From contig CP142455.1 of NCBI GenBank assembly GCA_038049695.1, forward strand, positions 34,013,501-34,077,500: a stretch of DNA of 64,000 nt. The letters run 5' to 3'. The notes beneath the pieces were generated by a model. That model had not been told where the DNA came from. It ran no database searches and was given only the letters and a program-made list of their open reading frames with translations. The number at the start of each line of letters is the position of its first letter. The first letter of the stretch is position 1. Made by a program: the position numbers and the translations under genes. The DNA comes from Cinnamomum chago (Eukaryota > Streptophyta > Magnoliopsida > Laurales > Lauraceae). Of the stretch, positions 24,591 to 35,599 are shown piece after piece.

Positions 24591-24851
24591 CTACGTTTGC
24601 AACACGTTGGACATGGAAGCAAGCATGTAGCATTTGGCCATGCTATTCGCCTTTTTCCATTTCCTTTCAGCTTCTTGCTGGGCATCTGTAGGATGATCAT
24701 CAATTGTAGGACAGGGTTCCGACAAAACATACTTGTACTCTTCAGCGGTGAGTACTATGTTAAGGTTTCTTTTCCAGTCTACGTAATTTGGGCCAGTCAA
24801 TTTGTTCTCACGCAGAATACTCATCAACGGGCTAAAAGAGTCCTTCCCCAT
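24591..24851 (-). pseudogene. Z gag N-terminus
   Basis: 86 codons from an ATG at 24851. The segment ENKLTGPNYVDWKRNL is the conserved start of Copia gag proteins (DUF4219/UBN2 type). The frame is the same as the downstream gag-pol frame and is ended by TAG (complement of 24591-24593). A C-to-T change from CAG would explain it. Gag forms the virus-like particle in which the element is reverse transcribed. Confidence 0.8.
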
Positions 24852-26695
24852 CTCTCTGGATATATAACAATTTATAATTAGACAGGCAGTATATATGTAA
24901 CATGTGTATGGTGCTTGTTATAGAAGGAAAAACATGCACAAGACTTTTTACATTATTTAACCCTAATTATAATGTATCAGTGTCTCAACCTCCTCATAGA
25001 CCCTCCATCGAAGGGATGGCCGAGCCTACAGTCACGTTGAGTTAAGGTCTGCTTATTTGGATCATCACTGTCTGGATACGCATATCCAGTGACAGTCCAA
25101 TCACTGATTGGTTTGGCCTCATATGACAAATAACACTAACTCCTAAGGAGAGGTTATTACTGTCTTATGTCAAGTGTATTACCATCTCTTATGAACGTTC
25201 CCAGAATGTCTATGACTCAAGTCCTCCGAAGGGAAGTGACTTTAATCTAATCTTGAAGTGAACTTTAGTAAAGAGCTCCACCGAAGGGATGGCCGCTCCC
25301 ACCAACACCTCATTGACATTCTATAGAAGTGATCTTTAGTAAAGAACTCCACCGAAGGGATGGCCGCTCCTACTAACACCTCATTACGAATATTCACATT
25401 AGTTCACCTACTAACCCATCGAAGCGATCTTTAGTAAAGAACTCCACCGAAGGGATGGCCGCTCCCACTAACATTCCAATGAGATAGCATGAACCGAAAA
25501 TGGAAGGCCGTGGGGTTTTTCCAAAACCCCTCTCCTACTTGATTATTTATCACTAGGGTTTTGCAACACTCTTTTGACCTTTACATTGTTTACTCAAAAA
25601 CTCTTTTTAAGTCTAGCAAACTTAGTTAACAATTTTCATGTCTCAATTGCTTAACTCATCTAAAAAAAAAAAACCTTTGCTTTAAAACATATTGAGTAAA
25701 GGTCTTGGGATCAGTGGGTTATGGGCCCACTAGGGTAGCAACATATTAGATTTTAGTTTGGCCTCTTTTGGAAACTTAGGGTACCAAGATAAACTAAACC
25801 CTATCCAATTTTTTAAACCTTAGACAAATAGAAGGTGCTGGTCTAAGATCCGTTTAAAAGCAGTTTGCCAAACAAAAACAATCCAATATAGAAAGATGCC
25901 AATTTTAGGAACCTAGTGGTGGCCATGTTACTAGGTGATAAACATAGCATTAATAGCAATTATATAAAGCAATAAATATAATGCAATCCTTGATGGCTCC
26001 CTGCTCTTCGGACTTCAAATCCTTATCCAACTAGGATACTTGGTTAAGAGTCCTTTTCGCACTAGGACACCTTCGTTGCCTCCACCACTATGGAATCCTC
26101 TTCTACTTTCAACCATGCAATATTTGAAGCTTTCTTCTTCTTGCTTGTTCCAATAAATTAATTTTATACAAGCAAAACCATGAAAAACAAAACCAAAGAT
26201 TACATTGGATATACCTATGCTTTTCAAGAAAGCTTACATCAAGACTAGTTGAAATAAAAACAAGGAAAAATTACAACTTCCTATGATTGCTAAACGCGCA
26301 ATTGTACACTTTTCAACTAATAAAAACATCCAAATCCACACACATACATGCGAACCATCAAGGATGCAATTATATGGCTGCAAACAAAGAGGTTAGTGCA
26401 TTCATTGTGCTATGTACAGCACTATATAGTGTTCTGAAATTATTCCAGCACCCTGGAGTAAATTCCTGCACTCCTATCATACAGTAAACAGCATTCTGAA
26501 AAATTCCAGCAACCTGAAAACACTTCCTGCACTCCTATCATGCAGTAAACAGTATCCTGGAATAATTCCAGCAGTCTGGAAAAAATTCCTGCACACTTTT
26601 ATGCAGTAAATAGCATCCTAAAGGGCGCCACCATGCCCTTAACTAAGATAGGATTGATATCCACACAACATGGGATCATGATTAATCATGGAGTG
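24852..26695 (-). other. Leader of Z with two tandem-repeat blocks
   Basis: An untranslated 1.8 kb lies between the primer-binding site and gag. At 25245-25480 a unit containing CTTTAGTAAAGA(A/G)CTCCACC and GAAGGGATGGCCGCTCC is repeated three times, with a fourth partial copy near 25000. At 26440-26620 a roughly 65-bp unit (AATTCCTGCACTCCTATCAT) is repeated three times. No coding frame recognised. Confidence 0.7.
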
Positions 26696-26707
26696 GCTCT
26701 GATACCA
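26696..26707 (-). other. Primer-binding site of Z (initiator Met tRNA type)
   Basis: The complement reads TGGTATCAGAGC, one base from the inner edge of the 5' LTR (26709). Confidence 0.9.
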
Positions 26708-26708
26708 C

Positions 26709-28721
26709 TGAAAGGAAGTGCGATTCAGATCTGAACTCTTAATGAAACAAAGAGTTCTATGGCTGCAATTTAAAACTTTTTACTAGGATCATATTTAGAA
26801 AGTAAATCACCCATCAAAATTGCACTAGAAACACCATGAAACCAAGACCAACTTGTGTGTAATCAAATTAGATATAATGGAGAAGACATACCTGATGTTC
26901 TTGGGCTGAATAAACTCCAAGATCTGAACTTGAAGATCAGATCTACTGCCTTTAAATTCCTGCACACCTTGCTGGAATTTCTTGCAATAGTTTCCTTCTA
27001 GTCTTCTTCTCTATTCCTCTTTCTCCAAATCTGATTGGTTAGTGTTGGTGGGAACACAACCAGGTTTCTCTCTTCTTGTTTTTCCTTGATCTTATGTGAG
27101 AAGATCAGATCTGAAGTGGGTTTTCTTCAAGAAGAAAACAAGGACCAGCCAAGAAGAATTCTATTGTGCATAAAGTAACTATGGACGTCCAAAAGGAAGT
27201 GGCTGGTTGCTCTCTCTATCTCCCACGCCCAAGGGCTTTTTCCTCTTGATCTCTTAATGTATATTCACGCCCAAGGAGAAGCCACCAGCTATATATAGAG
27301 CTGAAAACCTTTTAGAAGATCTTTCCTTAAAGAATAAGGAAACAAAGAAAGACTTTCTAAAAAAGGAAACAACCCCCATGTGGACGTCCAACACCTTTCC
27401 CTCTTAGTTTTAGTTTCCAAATAGAATTAGAAAGCTACTAAACTTTAGGAAAAACTTGCACAAAGAGAACTCCTTCCAAGTAATGGGACCTACACAAACT
27501 TGGGACCCACATACTAGGGACCACTTTGACTAGCCCACACTTACTATGGCCCATGTACCAAATAATTTATCTAGAGTTGTAATTCATGTATGCCATCATG
27601 GGCCTATTTGAATTTACACTCAAAATTATTTCTCCACACATTTAAACAATTTTGGAAACCTTACCAATCTAGGAAAGTGGCTAGAGAAGGGACCAAAAGA
27701 CATATTTGCCCTTGGCTTCCAAAATGACCAAAATGTCCATGCTAACCCCATAGCAACACTAGGATCATTTTAACCTTAACTTATTCCACTAGAGAGTTAC
27801 GGTTGCACTCCAGGGACAAATATTAAATGCAAATTAAGCTCATCATAAACCGACGATTGTCTTTGACCTACCAAGTACAATGACCATAATGCCCCTCTAT
27901 GTAACATCCATAATCAAGTAGGTTAACCGATGTACTATCTACCTTCTTGATTACATCTCAACCTTAGAACTTCATACCCTTGACTTAATCATCATCCGGA
28001 TATCATTCTCTTGATCCAGGGAGCGACCCACAAGTTCAATATCCATATGGAACATCCATATACTAAGATCTTAGATTCTGATGATTAATCGGATAATTCT
28101 AAGGGGACGATCATTCCATCACACGATGGCATAGATTCCATATTGCATTTGCACGTCCCAACTAATCAAGCCCGAGCACCCAAAACACAGAGCTGTTGAC
28201 TCATGAAAAAGATCTCACCCATAGTGAATTAAAGCACTAGAACTCGACTTCGTCAGTTCATCCACAAATGCTCAAGATTAAGAGCACTGGTCACTCAGTA
28301 GCATGAGGTGATTTGATCTCTCTCTGTGATAGTACTATTTTAGAGATCACACCTACAATGGTCCTGTTCAATGCATGACACATGCACTAATGAGATAAAT
28401 CCGGGAAAGGCCTCCCGTGACTAAGGTAAGTCACCCTGAAACCAGGAGAGTTTCTCACTATAACTTATACCAAGATGAAGTGCCCAACTCCACCTCTCAG
28501 TTATGAACAAATTAGTTGTTTCCAGTATCCATGACTCATACCTTTCTGTGTGCAGTCACTACACACCCAAGTCATTTACCAGAAAACAATGGGCCTTACA
28601 CAACCATACATATACACATGAAATAAGAGAAAGATGTCATTCTATTAAATAACCAATAAATATCCAGTAACAGAGATGTGAGTGCAGTCAGTGAGCTTTA
28701 GGGCATACACCAATCCCAACA
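26709..28721 (-). repeat. 5' LTR of Z (right copy)
   Basis: 2013 bp, about nine substitutions and one 27-bp insertion relative to the left copy. TATATATA on the minus strand at about 27290-27298 is the likely U3 promoter core. Confidence 0.92.
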
Positions 28722-29637
28722 AGTTCATCCCCTTTGACTTGTCTCAAAGCTCCTCAAAAGAGTCTTCAAAATCTCCAACATTTGACAAAGGAAAGAACTC
28801 ATATATATAGCAAAAAGTGCCCAACGGCTAGTCCTCGGTCGACCTGCAACCAGGTCTCGGTCGACCGGGATCACATAACGGTCATATTTCTGACCGTTGG
28901 AGGCGCCAGGGCATTTTCTGCCTGCAGTGTTCCCGGTCGACCGGGACCTCTGCGCCGGTCGACTGGCGACACTGCCGGGACCCCAAAATCCACTTTTGCA
29001 AGTTTAAAAGATTTTCTTTGTGGAACATTTTGGGCCATAAAATCAAGCTAGAAAACATGTTTTAAACCATTCTAAGGGGTTTAAAAACATGAAACAACAC
29101 AAAGCCTAAAATGATTCAAAACTTTAAAACCAAAGGCTAGCTTGATTTCTAAAACTCTTTTCAAAAACAAATGCATACAAAGATGATTCTGAAAGTGATG
29201 AATGTATGCAAGGCACAACCTAAATTCTCAATATGATTTTCCAAATATAATGCACAAAGAATTAGGTTTTCAAAAGAGTTTGAATTCTAAAACCAATGCA
29301 TCCAAGTTTAGAAACAAAACATGCATAAAACGATACTTTTTCAAATCTTAAAAGCAATGCTTGTATAAAACCAGATTTCAAGGATTTCTAAAACAATGCA
29401 TGAGTGTAAATTCAAATGATGTGACTATGTTAATGCATCCATCAAATTGCAAATACAAAATCCCTAACACTCTCATCATGGAGATTGAAGGCGATTAAAT
29501 GGCCACTATCTCCACCAGCCATTAAGAAGCCAAGAAAAAGGAGTTACAAAATAAAGGAATTAAAACTTGTAACTCCTCCCATTATGTGGATTTAATGCTT
29601 TAAAGCCCATAAAGTCACCTAAAGGCTACCAAACGCC

Positions 29638-29644
29638 TATAAAA
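29638..29644 (+). promoter_or_regulatory. TATA box of X 5' LTR
   Basis: CCTATAAAAGGAGG is preserved in both X LTRs (3' copy at 61212-61218). It is well placed to drive the element's plus-strand RNA roughly 30 bp downstream. Functional status unknown. Confidence 0.6.
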
Positions 29645-30448
29645 GGAGGTGACTCCAAGAAGCCAAGGACACACAGAGAATCCCGGAATCCAGAACTCAA
29701 AATCCAGAAGCCCCGCTACTCTAAAGAAATTCTACTACAAGAAGAAACTTTGTTGCAACAAACACCCAAAATGTGATCAAAGTCCCTGGGGGGGGGGCGC
29801 CTCCTCTAAGAAAAAGCCTCATGTTCTCCTACTCAACATGGCCAAGACGTGGCTCTTCAGCCCATCTCATCGTTTTTCATTGGGTATAGGACCTTCCATT
29901 GGTCATTATCCTCTAAAAAGCTGAAGTCCAAGCCAAGCGAAAGAATCAAAGCATCAAGCGTTCTCATTTGAAGGACGATGGCGGAGTCAATACATGACTT
30001 GCGACCGTCGATCTGAACTGGTCCCCACAATCTCCTGAGAAGTCAGATTTCGTTTCTTACTTTTCTGTTGTAATTCGTATTTTTTTTAAGAGACAAAAAA
30101 ATCACAATTCTTGTCTTTCGTTTTGATAAGATTTGTAAATCGTTTTTCACGGCACAAAATCGCCTTTCTCGGTAAACAAAATAAAACCGCCTCTCACGGC
30201 ATTAAAAAACTATCTCGTTTCTTAAATATGTGTGCAATGGAAAGTTAGAAAAATGTTGATTTCCTTTCTACTTGCGAAGGTGGATCTCCGGATCACCATT
30301 TCTAAATTCCAAGTAGAATAGAAAATCTTGCATACCTGTACAAAATATAGATGCCCTTTTTCTCCCTCTTTCCTCCCTCCATTCGATTCCTCTCGGCGAC
30401 CCCGGGGACGGATGGGAGAGGAAAGGAAAGAAAAAATCAGGTCCATCA

Positions 30449-31787
30449 AGCTGGCATACCCGGTGGGACCAGTTCATTAGAGAATGCGATGCTTGAATTC
30501 TTAGGCTCCTTTCTAGTTGGTGGCCTGTGTTGGATCTCAGATCTCGCATCCAAAAAAAAAACCAAAAAATGAGATGGGATTTTTGGAACGGTTTTTACCT
30601 TTGAACTTATTTCCATTCTTTCTCATTTCCAAAAAAATTTTCAAAATTTAAAAAAAAAATATCTAATTTCTTTCTTGGATTCAATTTTGAGAAACTTTGA
30701 TCCTCTCCTCTTTGAAGTTGATAGCTCACAAAAATGTTTGCAGCTATTGTTCTTATCAGGGAATGGGCCATCTTTTCTCTTTGATGAGTCCGATAAGGAT
30801 TTAAAAAAAAAAAGCTCTTCAAAAAAAAAAAAAAAAAACTCCACAAAAAAAATCTTCTTTTTTGGAATCAAATTTGAGAAAGTTTGGTCCCCTCCTTTTT
30901 TGATTTAGCGCTCGCAAAAATGTTTGAGCCCTTATTCGGATTGGAACGTCGTTCGTTCTCTTTGATGAATCCATAAAAAGAAAAAAAATCAAAAAACTTT
31001 TCAAAAACCACAAAGGTTGCACCAATTGCGTTCTTTGACCAAAGTGGATCTAAGAAAAGCCTTATCCAGAGTGTGGAGACAGCTAGACTGTTCGAGGCAA
31101 GGGTCCTCCAAATGGGTTCATTAAGTATTCCTACCCTACCTAGGGGCTGATGTATCTACTAAGGTTTCATAAAGGCGAATTGAAAAGCCTTTGTGTTCCT
31201 TCAGATTTTATTAAAAAAAAAGAACTTTAAAAAAAAAAAACTTCAGTCACTTTTGGGTTCACATTCGAGAAATCTTGGTTCACTCCTTTCGGATTTAGCG
31301 CTCGCAGAAATGTTTGAGCCCTTATTCGGATTGGAGCACCCGCTCTCTTTTATGAACCCGATTTTTACCTTTCAAAAATCCCATCTCGTGTCTATTCCAA
31401 GGATGAAATTTGCAACATTTGTGCCTAACGGTGCTAGTACGCCTTTCGGGTCTACTGTATTCGCGACCGACACATTTATATTTCCAACCTTATATCATCT
31501 TAACTCGAGTGAGCCTCGCTTCTCGGCAATTTGAATTAAGGTCTACAATTTCTTTTAGCAGTCACTGGAATGCTCGCTCTGAGCCTCCTGCACTTGCGTT
31601 TAGAATAATTGTATCCTCTATGGCTGTTTGCCTTCTTTCCTCTCTCTTGGACCTCTTGGACTGGGCCATGTTCCCTTGAGCGATTTGAAAAGACAAAACC
31701 ATAGTTCTTTCCCATTTATGATCACTTTATTCTTGTGATTACTAATGGACGTGGTCTTGTTTTAGAAGTTTTCCAAAAAACTAACAA
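30449..31787 (+). other. Leader of X with primer-binding site and triplicated block
   Basis: A candidate primer-binding site TGGCATACCCGGTGGGACC lies at 30452-30470, three bases from the LTR end. It resembles primer sites I associate with Tat-type elements, but I cannot name the tRNA. Three diverged copies of a block lie at about 30676-30800, 30858-30975 and 31247-31360, containing TTTGAGAAA and CTCGCAAAAATGTTTG. They are separated by A-rich runs. Apparent ORFs here are poly-A artefacts. Confidence 0.6.
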
Positions 31788-34263
31788 TGGCAGCTTCATT
31801 AACCATCACGTTCGATGAGAACAAGTACCAGCTTATGCTCCATGAGAAGCAGAACAAGGGCACTCATAAGCGCCCTGCCAGTTGCCGAAGCTTCACCTCC
31901 CTCGGCAAATCTCAGAACACCGGTCGACCTCTACTCCCCGGACCATCATCTTCGGGTCACTAGGACCATTCCCACTTCCCATAGAAGAAACCGCACCTGC
32001 TAAAAAGCAGAAGATCGGCCCACAATGTGTCACTGCCATGACACCAAGGGCGAACGCGAAGAAACCAGAAGCCCGTGGCAACCCCACGAAGCCTCAACCC
32101 GTAGGAAACCAAGTCTATCCTAAGACTTGGTCCCCAAGGCCTTCGCCAAAACAAAGGAGGTCTCGAGCATCTGCAAGGCCAGCATACCTGGCCCCTCTCA
32201 AAGAAAATCGGTTATATCCTCTTGCATACATGAAGGAGGAGAAACCGGCCTCTTGCCTGACAAAGAAGGCAACCCATCATGAGTCGGCTTGCTCCTACAA
32301 GCCAAAAATCAAATCATACATCACCAGGCCTCTGCAAGAACCTGCTAAGGCCTGCACCCCTGCAGTTCGACCCTTTATCTCAACGGGGGCCGAACTCGTA
32401 AAATTCAAAGCTTCGCTACGACAGTCGAAGGACCGGGTCCAAATCCTGTCTATGCCCAGCTTCAAAGAAGACAGGCTTGGCTGCTACGCTCGAGGGAGTA
32501 CATCCTTCATTGCTAAAGCCCAGCCAGAGCTAACAGAAGCTCAAATTACCCGTCGCATACGTCGCCGCATGTCGTATCCACAAAAGAGACTAGAGAAGCA
32601 AAGGACCCAACATCCTATCCTCCAAGTCTCCCAAGAATGGGTCGAAAAAGAAAGACCTGATCAAGTTGCTACTGTCCATATGGTTGGCAAAACCAGAAGA
32701 CGCTAGAAGTCGGCAACCAAAATTCATGTTCGAAGACCGGTGACTCATAGCGTCTCCTGGACACGAAGACGCCTGGAAGAATCTTCTACTCCTTCAAGCC
32801 AAGGACAACGGAGTAATCCTTCCTCAAGCTCTTCAAGAATGAGCCCCAGCTCAGTCACCTGGACGATCTCTTCGTTCGAATCACGGAGGATGAACGTCTT
32901 GGCCACAAACTCTGAGCAACCTTGCAATCCACCTCCTGATGAAACGACCGCACGCATCCAGTAGTTGGAGCAAGGTCAGCAGAGGATTGAGGCTCTGATG
33001 GAAAATCTTCTTCTCACTTTGCAGCGTCAAGAAAACAACCAACCTCCTCCAAATAACGAGGAGAATGCAGAAAATAGTGAGTCACGCGCGCTTACCAAAA
33101 AGGACATTGACGACATCCTCGCCAAAGCAAAAGAAGATGATACATTGAAGGAGCATGGGATCAAGCCACCATATCCCTTATGGATGGACTCGGTCCCGTT
33201 TCCTGCAAAGTTCAAACAACCTACTCTCCAAACATATACGGGGAAAGGTTCAGCTAGACAGCACGTCATCCACTTCAAGATATTGACGGGAGCTATCGCG
33301 GATCAAGATGCCCTCAAGATCCGTCTTTTTGCAAGTACCCTAAAAGGTACGGCCTTCGATTGGTATTCCACTTTGCCAGAGGACTCCATCCAAAATTGGG
33401 CCATGCTAGAGACACGCTTCCTGACCCACTTCAAAGGTGAGGATCATCCCGTTACTATGGCACAGCTCTGCAGCCTAAAACAGGGAGAGAATGAGTTAAC
33501 TTACGACTTCATTCACCAGTGGAAGGCGATGGCATATAAATGCTCCGATGTGCTACCACAAGCGTTGCTCGTTGACATCTGCCGTAACAACATGAGAGCG
33601 AGCATCCGCTCCATGATTATCGACAACAAATCAAAGAACCTGGGAGAACTCCTAGAAGCAGCTATGGAGGCTGAAACGGTGATCAAAGACCTCAACAGTC
33701 AGCAGTCATCAAAGAAAGAGCCGTTTACCATTACAACCTCAAAGCCAAAGAAAAAGGAGGTTCTGAATGTGCAAACCAAGTCAGCTCCTCAGCAGCCAAA
33801 GAAAACTGAAAACAAAGCTGCAGGTAAGAAACCTGAACTCTATAATGCCTTCAGAGAACGAATAGAGAAAAAATACCCGTTCGATGAAGATGTCGAAGAA
33901 ATCTTCAAGGCTCTCGTAGCAAATGGTAAACTCACCTTGCCTGAGCCCAAAAGACCGGGAGATGTTGGCAAAACCAATGATCCTCGGTATTGTCCATACC
34001 ATCAGATGATCTCGCATCCTCTCAATCAATGCTTCATTGTGAGAGAGAAGATCAACGAAATGTGGAAAAACGGAGTCATTACCTTTGACAAAAACTATGG
34101 GCCTGCCTCCGTCAACATGGTGTCGTATGGACAAACTTCAAAATCACCAAAGGAGAAGACCACCACTTTGTTCAAGGTGATAAAAATGACCCAAACGTCC
34201 CAAGAGTTGGTCCCTTATCCAACACCTGACGGACAACCATATGGGTACATCCCAATCTCCTAG
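31788..34263 (+). pseudogene. Tat-type Gag of X, long frame with two amber stops
   Basis: A short frame opens at ATG 31788 (MAASLTITFDENKYQ). A basic frame runs from 31882 and is interrupted in the same frame by TAG at 32704 and 32962. It then continues as an open 432-codon segment, 32965-34263. That segment has a Gag domain (FKQPTLQTYTGKG, FDWYSTLPEDSIQNWAML, TRFLTHF) and a C-X2-H-X4-H-X4-C knuckle, CPYHQMISHPLNQC, near residue 343. The His-containing knuckle and the following VREKINEM fit Tat/Ogre gags. Just downstream, 34266-34487 in another frame looks like a gag tail ending in LGDFMPP. No protease follows. Gag packages element RNA; this copy may be impaired by the amber codons. Confidence 0.78.
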
Positions 34264-34532
34264 AAGATGAAAATTGGAAGATCGTCAAAACAAAGCCTGC
34301 CACTCGACAGTGAAGGCAAGCCAAGAGACAACTCCGCAAGCTCAAGCAGCAGGAGAAAGCTCGACCAAAGCAAGAAGTCCCTGAAAAGGTAGGGACATCT
34401 TCCACTGCTTCGCTGAGGGCAACGAAAGAATCCAAGGCTTCAAAGGTGGAAAGAAAATTCACCCTTGGTGATTTCATGCCACCTTAATTCAGAAATAAAA
34501 CTACGCAGGGGGCATCATACTCTTGTAATTCG

Positions 34533-35504
34533 GTGATTGGATTCTCCATGGATGGATATGAGTCCAGTGACACCACCAGTGGCACCGATGAGTGGGAGGA
34601 ATCCCTTGAAACAGGAGAATATCTCTCCGACGAAGAATGGGTTCCCGAATCTCACCTTATGCCAGTAATCAGGTATAACCCATATGGGCAACAAGGATCC
34701 TGGTCCGATGATGAAGGAGACCAAGAGCCTGTTCAAGAAAACGCTGTTGACTCAGTACCCTTCAACGCTCCAGTGGAACCCGATCGTGTCGAACCACAAG
34801 GGGCAGATGAAGAAGAAGATTTGGCTCCCATGCCTGATCCTGAAGAGTATGCGAGCATCTTGCAGCGCCTTGCCTTTGAACAAGAGCAAGATCTTCACGA
34901 TCAAAATCCAGAACCGGAAGTCCTTGAAAATCAACAGGTGCCTCCTCCCTCAACTCCTGAAAATGGAGAAAACTGTTGGATAGAAGATCCTCCCACATCC
35001 GATGATGAGTCTGACTCCCAGCAGTCCACTCTAGGGGGATCTCCTATCAGGGTAGCTTGCAGTGTGATAGCTCGGGATGATAGTGCCTACGAAGCATCAT
35101 CTACAGAATACACATACTCTCCGGCTACACCTGATAGTATATCTTCTGGAGCTACAATTTCTCGGGTGACTTCCATTGAGATAACATCTTCTCAGCCTTC
35201 GTCTCCTGAAACCGTGACTTTGCAACTCACAGCTCTTCCAACTGATCATCCTCAAGAAACTTCAGCCGATGGAGACCTGGTCAATTGGTCCCAGATACCC
35301 GACTTCATAGGGGATGTCTGGACCAACAAATTACTTAATGAAGGAGAAAAGTTGCTGGATGCTGTTCAGGACTTGTTCCCGGAAAATGCACCTTGTAACG
35401 TAATCACTGAGGATGGTGACTCTATTGCAGACACATCTTCAGCAAATGAGAAGGATCGGCCCTTGGATCTCAAGGACGATCTTCCAAATGAAGACCCTTC
35501 TTAA
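34533..35504 (+). CDS. Acidic ORF of unknown function in the pol position of X
   Basis: An open 323-codon frame, strongly acidic and rich in Ser, Pro, Glu and Asp. Its N-terminus reads MIGFSMDGYESSDTTSGTDEWEE. No cysteine or histidine cluster, catalytic motif, signal peptide or membrane segment is visible. It starts about 270 bp after gag, where protease and RT would be in a complete Tat element. The frame stays open through the first TAA into RGTRFGRDYHKNY, suggesting a once longer product ending near 35630. I do not recognise the protein. It could be a linker relic of gag-pol or a lineage-specific accessory protein. Low complexity makes ORF length alone weak evidence. Confidence 0.45.
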   Translation: MIGFSMDGYESSDTTSGTDEWEESLETGEYLSDEEWVPESHLMPVIRYNPYGQQGSWSDDEGDQEPVQENAVDSVPFNAPVEPDRVEPQGADEEEDLAPMPDPEEYASILQRLAFEQEQDLHDQNPEPEVLENQQVPPPSTPENGENCWIEDPPTSDDESDSQQSTLGGSPIRVACSVIARDDSAYEASSTEYTYSPATPDSISSGATISRVTSIEITSSQPSSPETVTLQLTALPTDHPQETSADGDLVNWSQIPDFIGDVWTNKLLNEGEKLLDAVQDLFPENAPCNVITEDGDSIADTSSANEKDRPLDLKDDLPNEDPS

Positions 35505-35599
35505 GAAGCTCTCAAAGTTGGTAGAGGTACCCGCTTTGGCCGGGATTACCATAAAAACTACAACCAACCTTCTTCTTCTTATGTAAATGCTTCGGGAAC

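Larger units (their letters stand above)
18929..28721 (-). mobile_element. Element Z: Ty1/Copia LTR retrotransposon
   Basis: It is 9793 bp and flanked by AGTTC (18924-18928 and 28722-28726) inside the right LTR of Y. Minus-strand LTRs run TGTTGGGATTGG...CTTCCTTTCA. The primer-binding site TGGTATCAGAGC is complementary to 26696-26707, and a purine tract AAGTGGGAGAT adjoins the 3' LTR at 20915. LTRs are 1986 and 2013 bp, differing by a single 27-bp indel and about nine substitutions. Domain order gag, protease, integrase, RT, RNase H is that of Copia. Coding is damaged by one stop and one frameshift, so the copy is probably not autonomous despite its young LTRs. Confidence 0.92.
11928..29469 (-). 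mobile_element. Element Y: SIRE-like Copia LTR retrotransposon, gag only
   Basis: It is flanked by the duplication CTCTC (11923-11927 and 29470-29474) inside the 5' LTR of X. On the minus strand the LTR runs TGTTAGGGATTTTG...GGACTTTCA, followed by a primer-binding site TGGTATCAGAGC (complement at 17761-17772). A purine tract AAAGGGGGAGA lies beside the other LTR (13826-13836). Once nested Z is subtracted the LTRs are 1898 and 1897 bp. The internal region is only 3949 bp and carries a coiled-coil gag with a zinc knuckle but no pol. Assignment to the SIRE/Maximus group rests on gag character and repeated purine tracts, and is tentative. Confidence 0.85.
17775..29469 (-). repeat. 5' LTR of Y (right copy), split by element Z
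   Basis: The pieces 17775-18928 and 28727-29469 together equal the left Y LTR in length (1897 bp after removing Z and one AGTTC duplication). As Y is on the minus strand, this right copy is its 5' LTR. Confidence 0.9.
10359..30448 (+). repeat. 5' LTR of X, split by element Y
   Basis: Two pieces, 10359-11927 and 29475-30448, together match the 3' LTR at 59493-62030. Their combined length is about 2543 bp against 2538 bp. The gap is element Y with its CTCTC duplication. The terminal TG is mutated to TA. Confidence 0.9.

Noticed and set aside
30607..31025. Lys- or Phe-rich ORFs around 30.6-31.0 kb
   Set aside because: They exist only because long A or T runs contain no stop codon.
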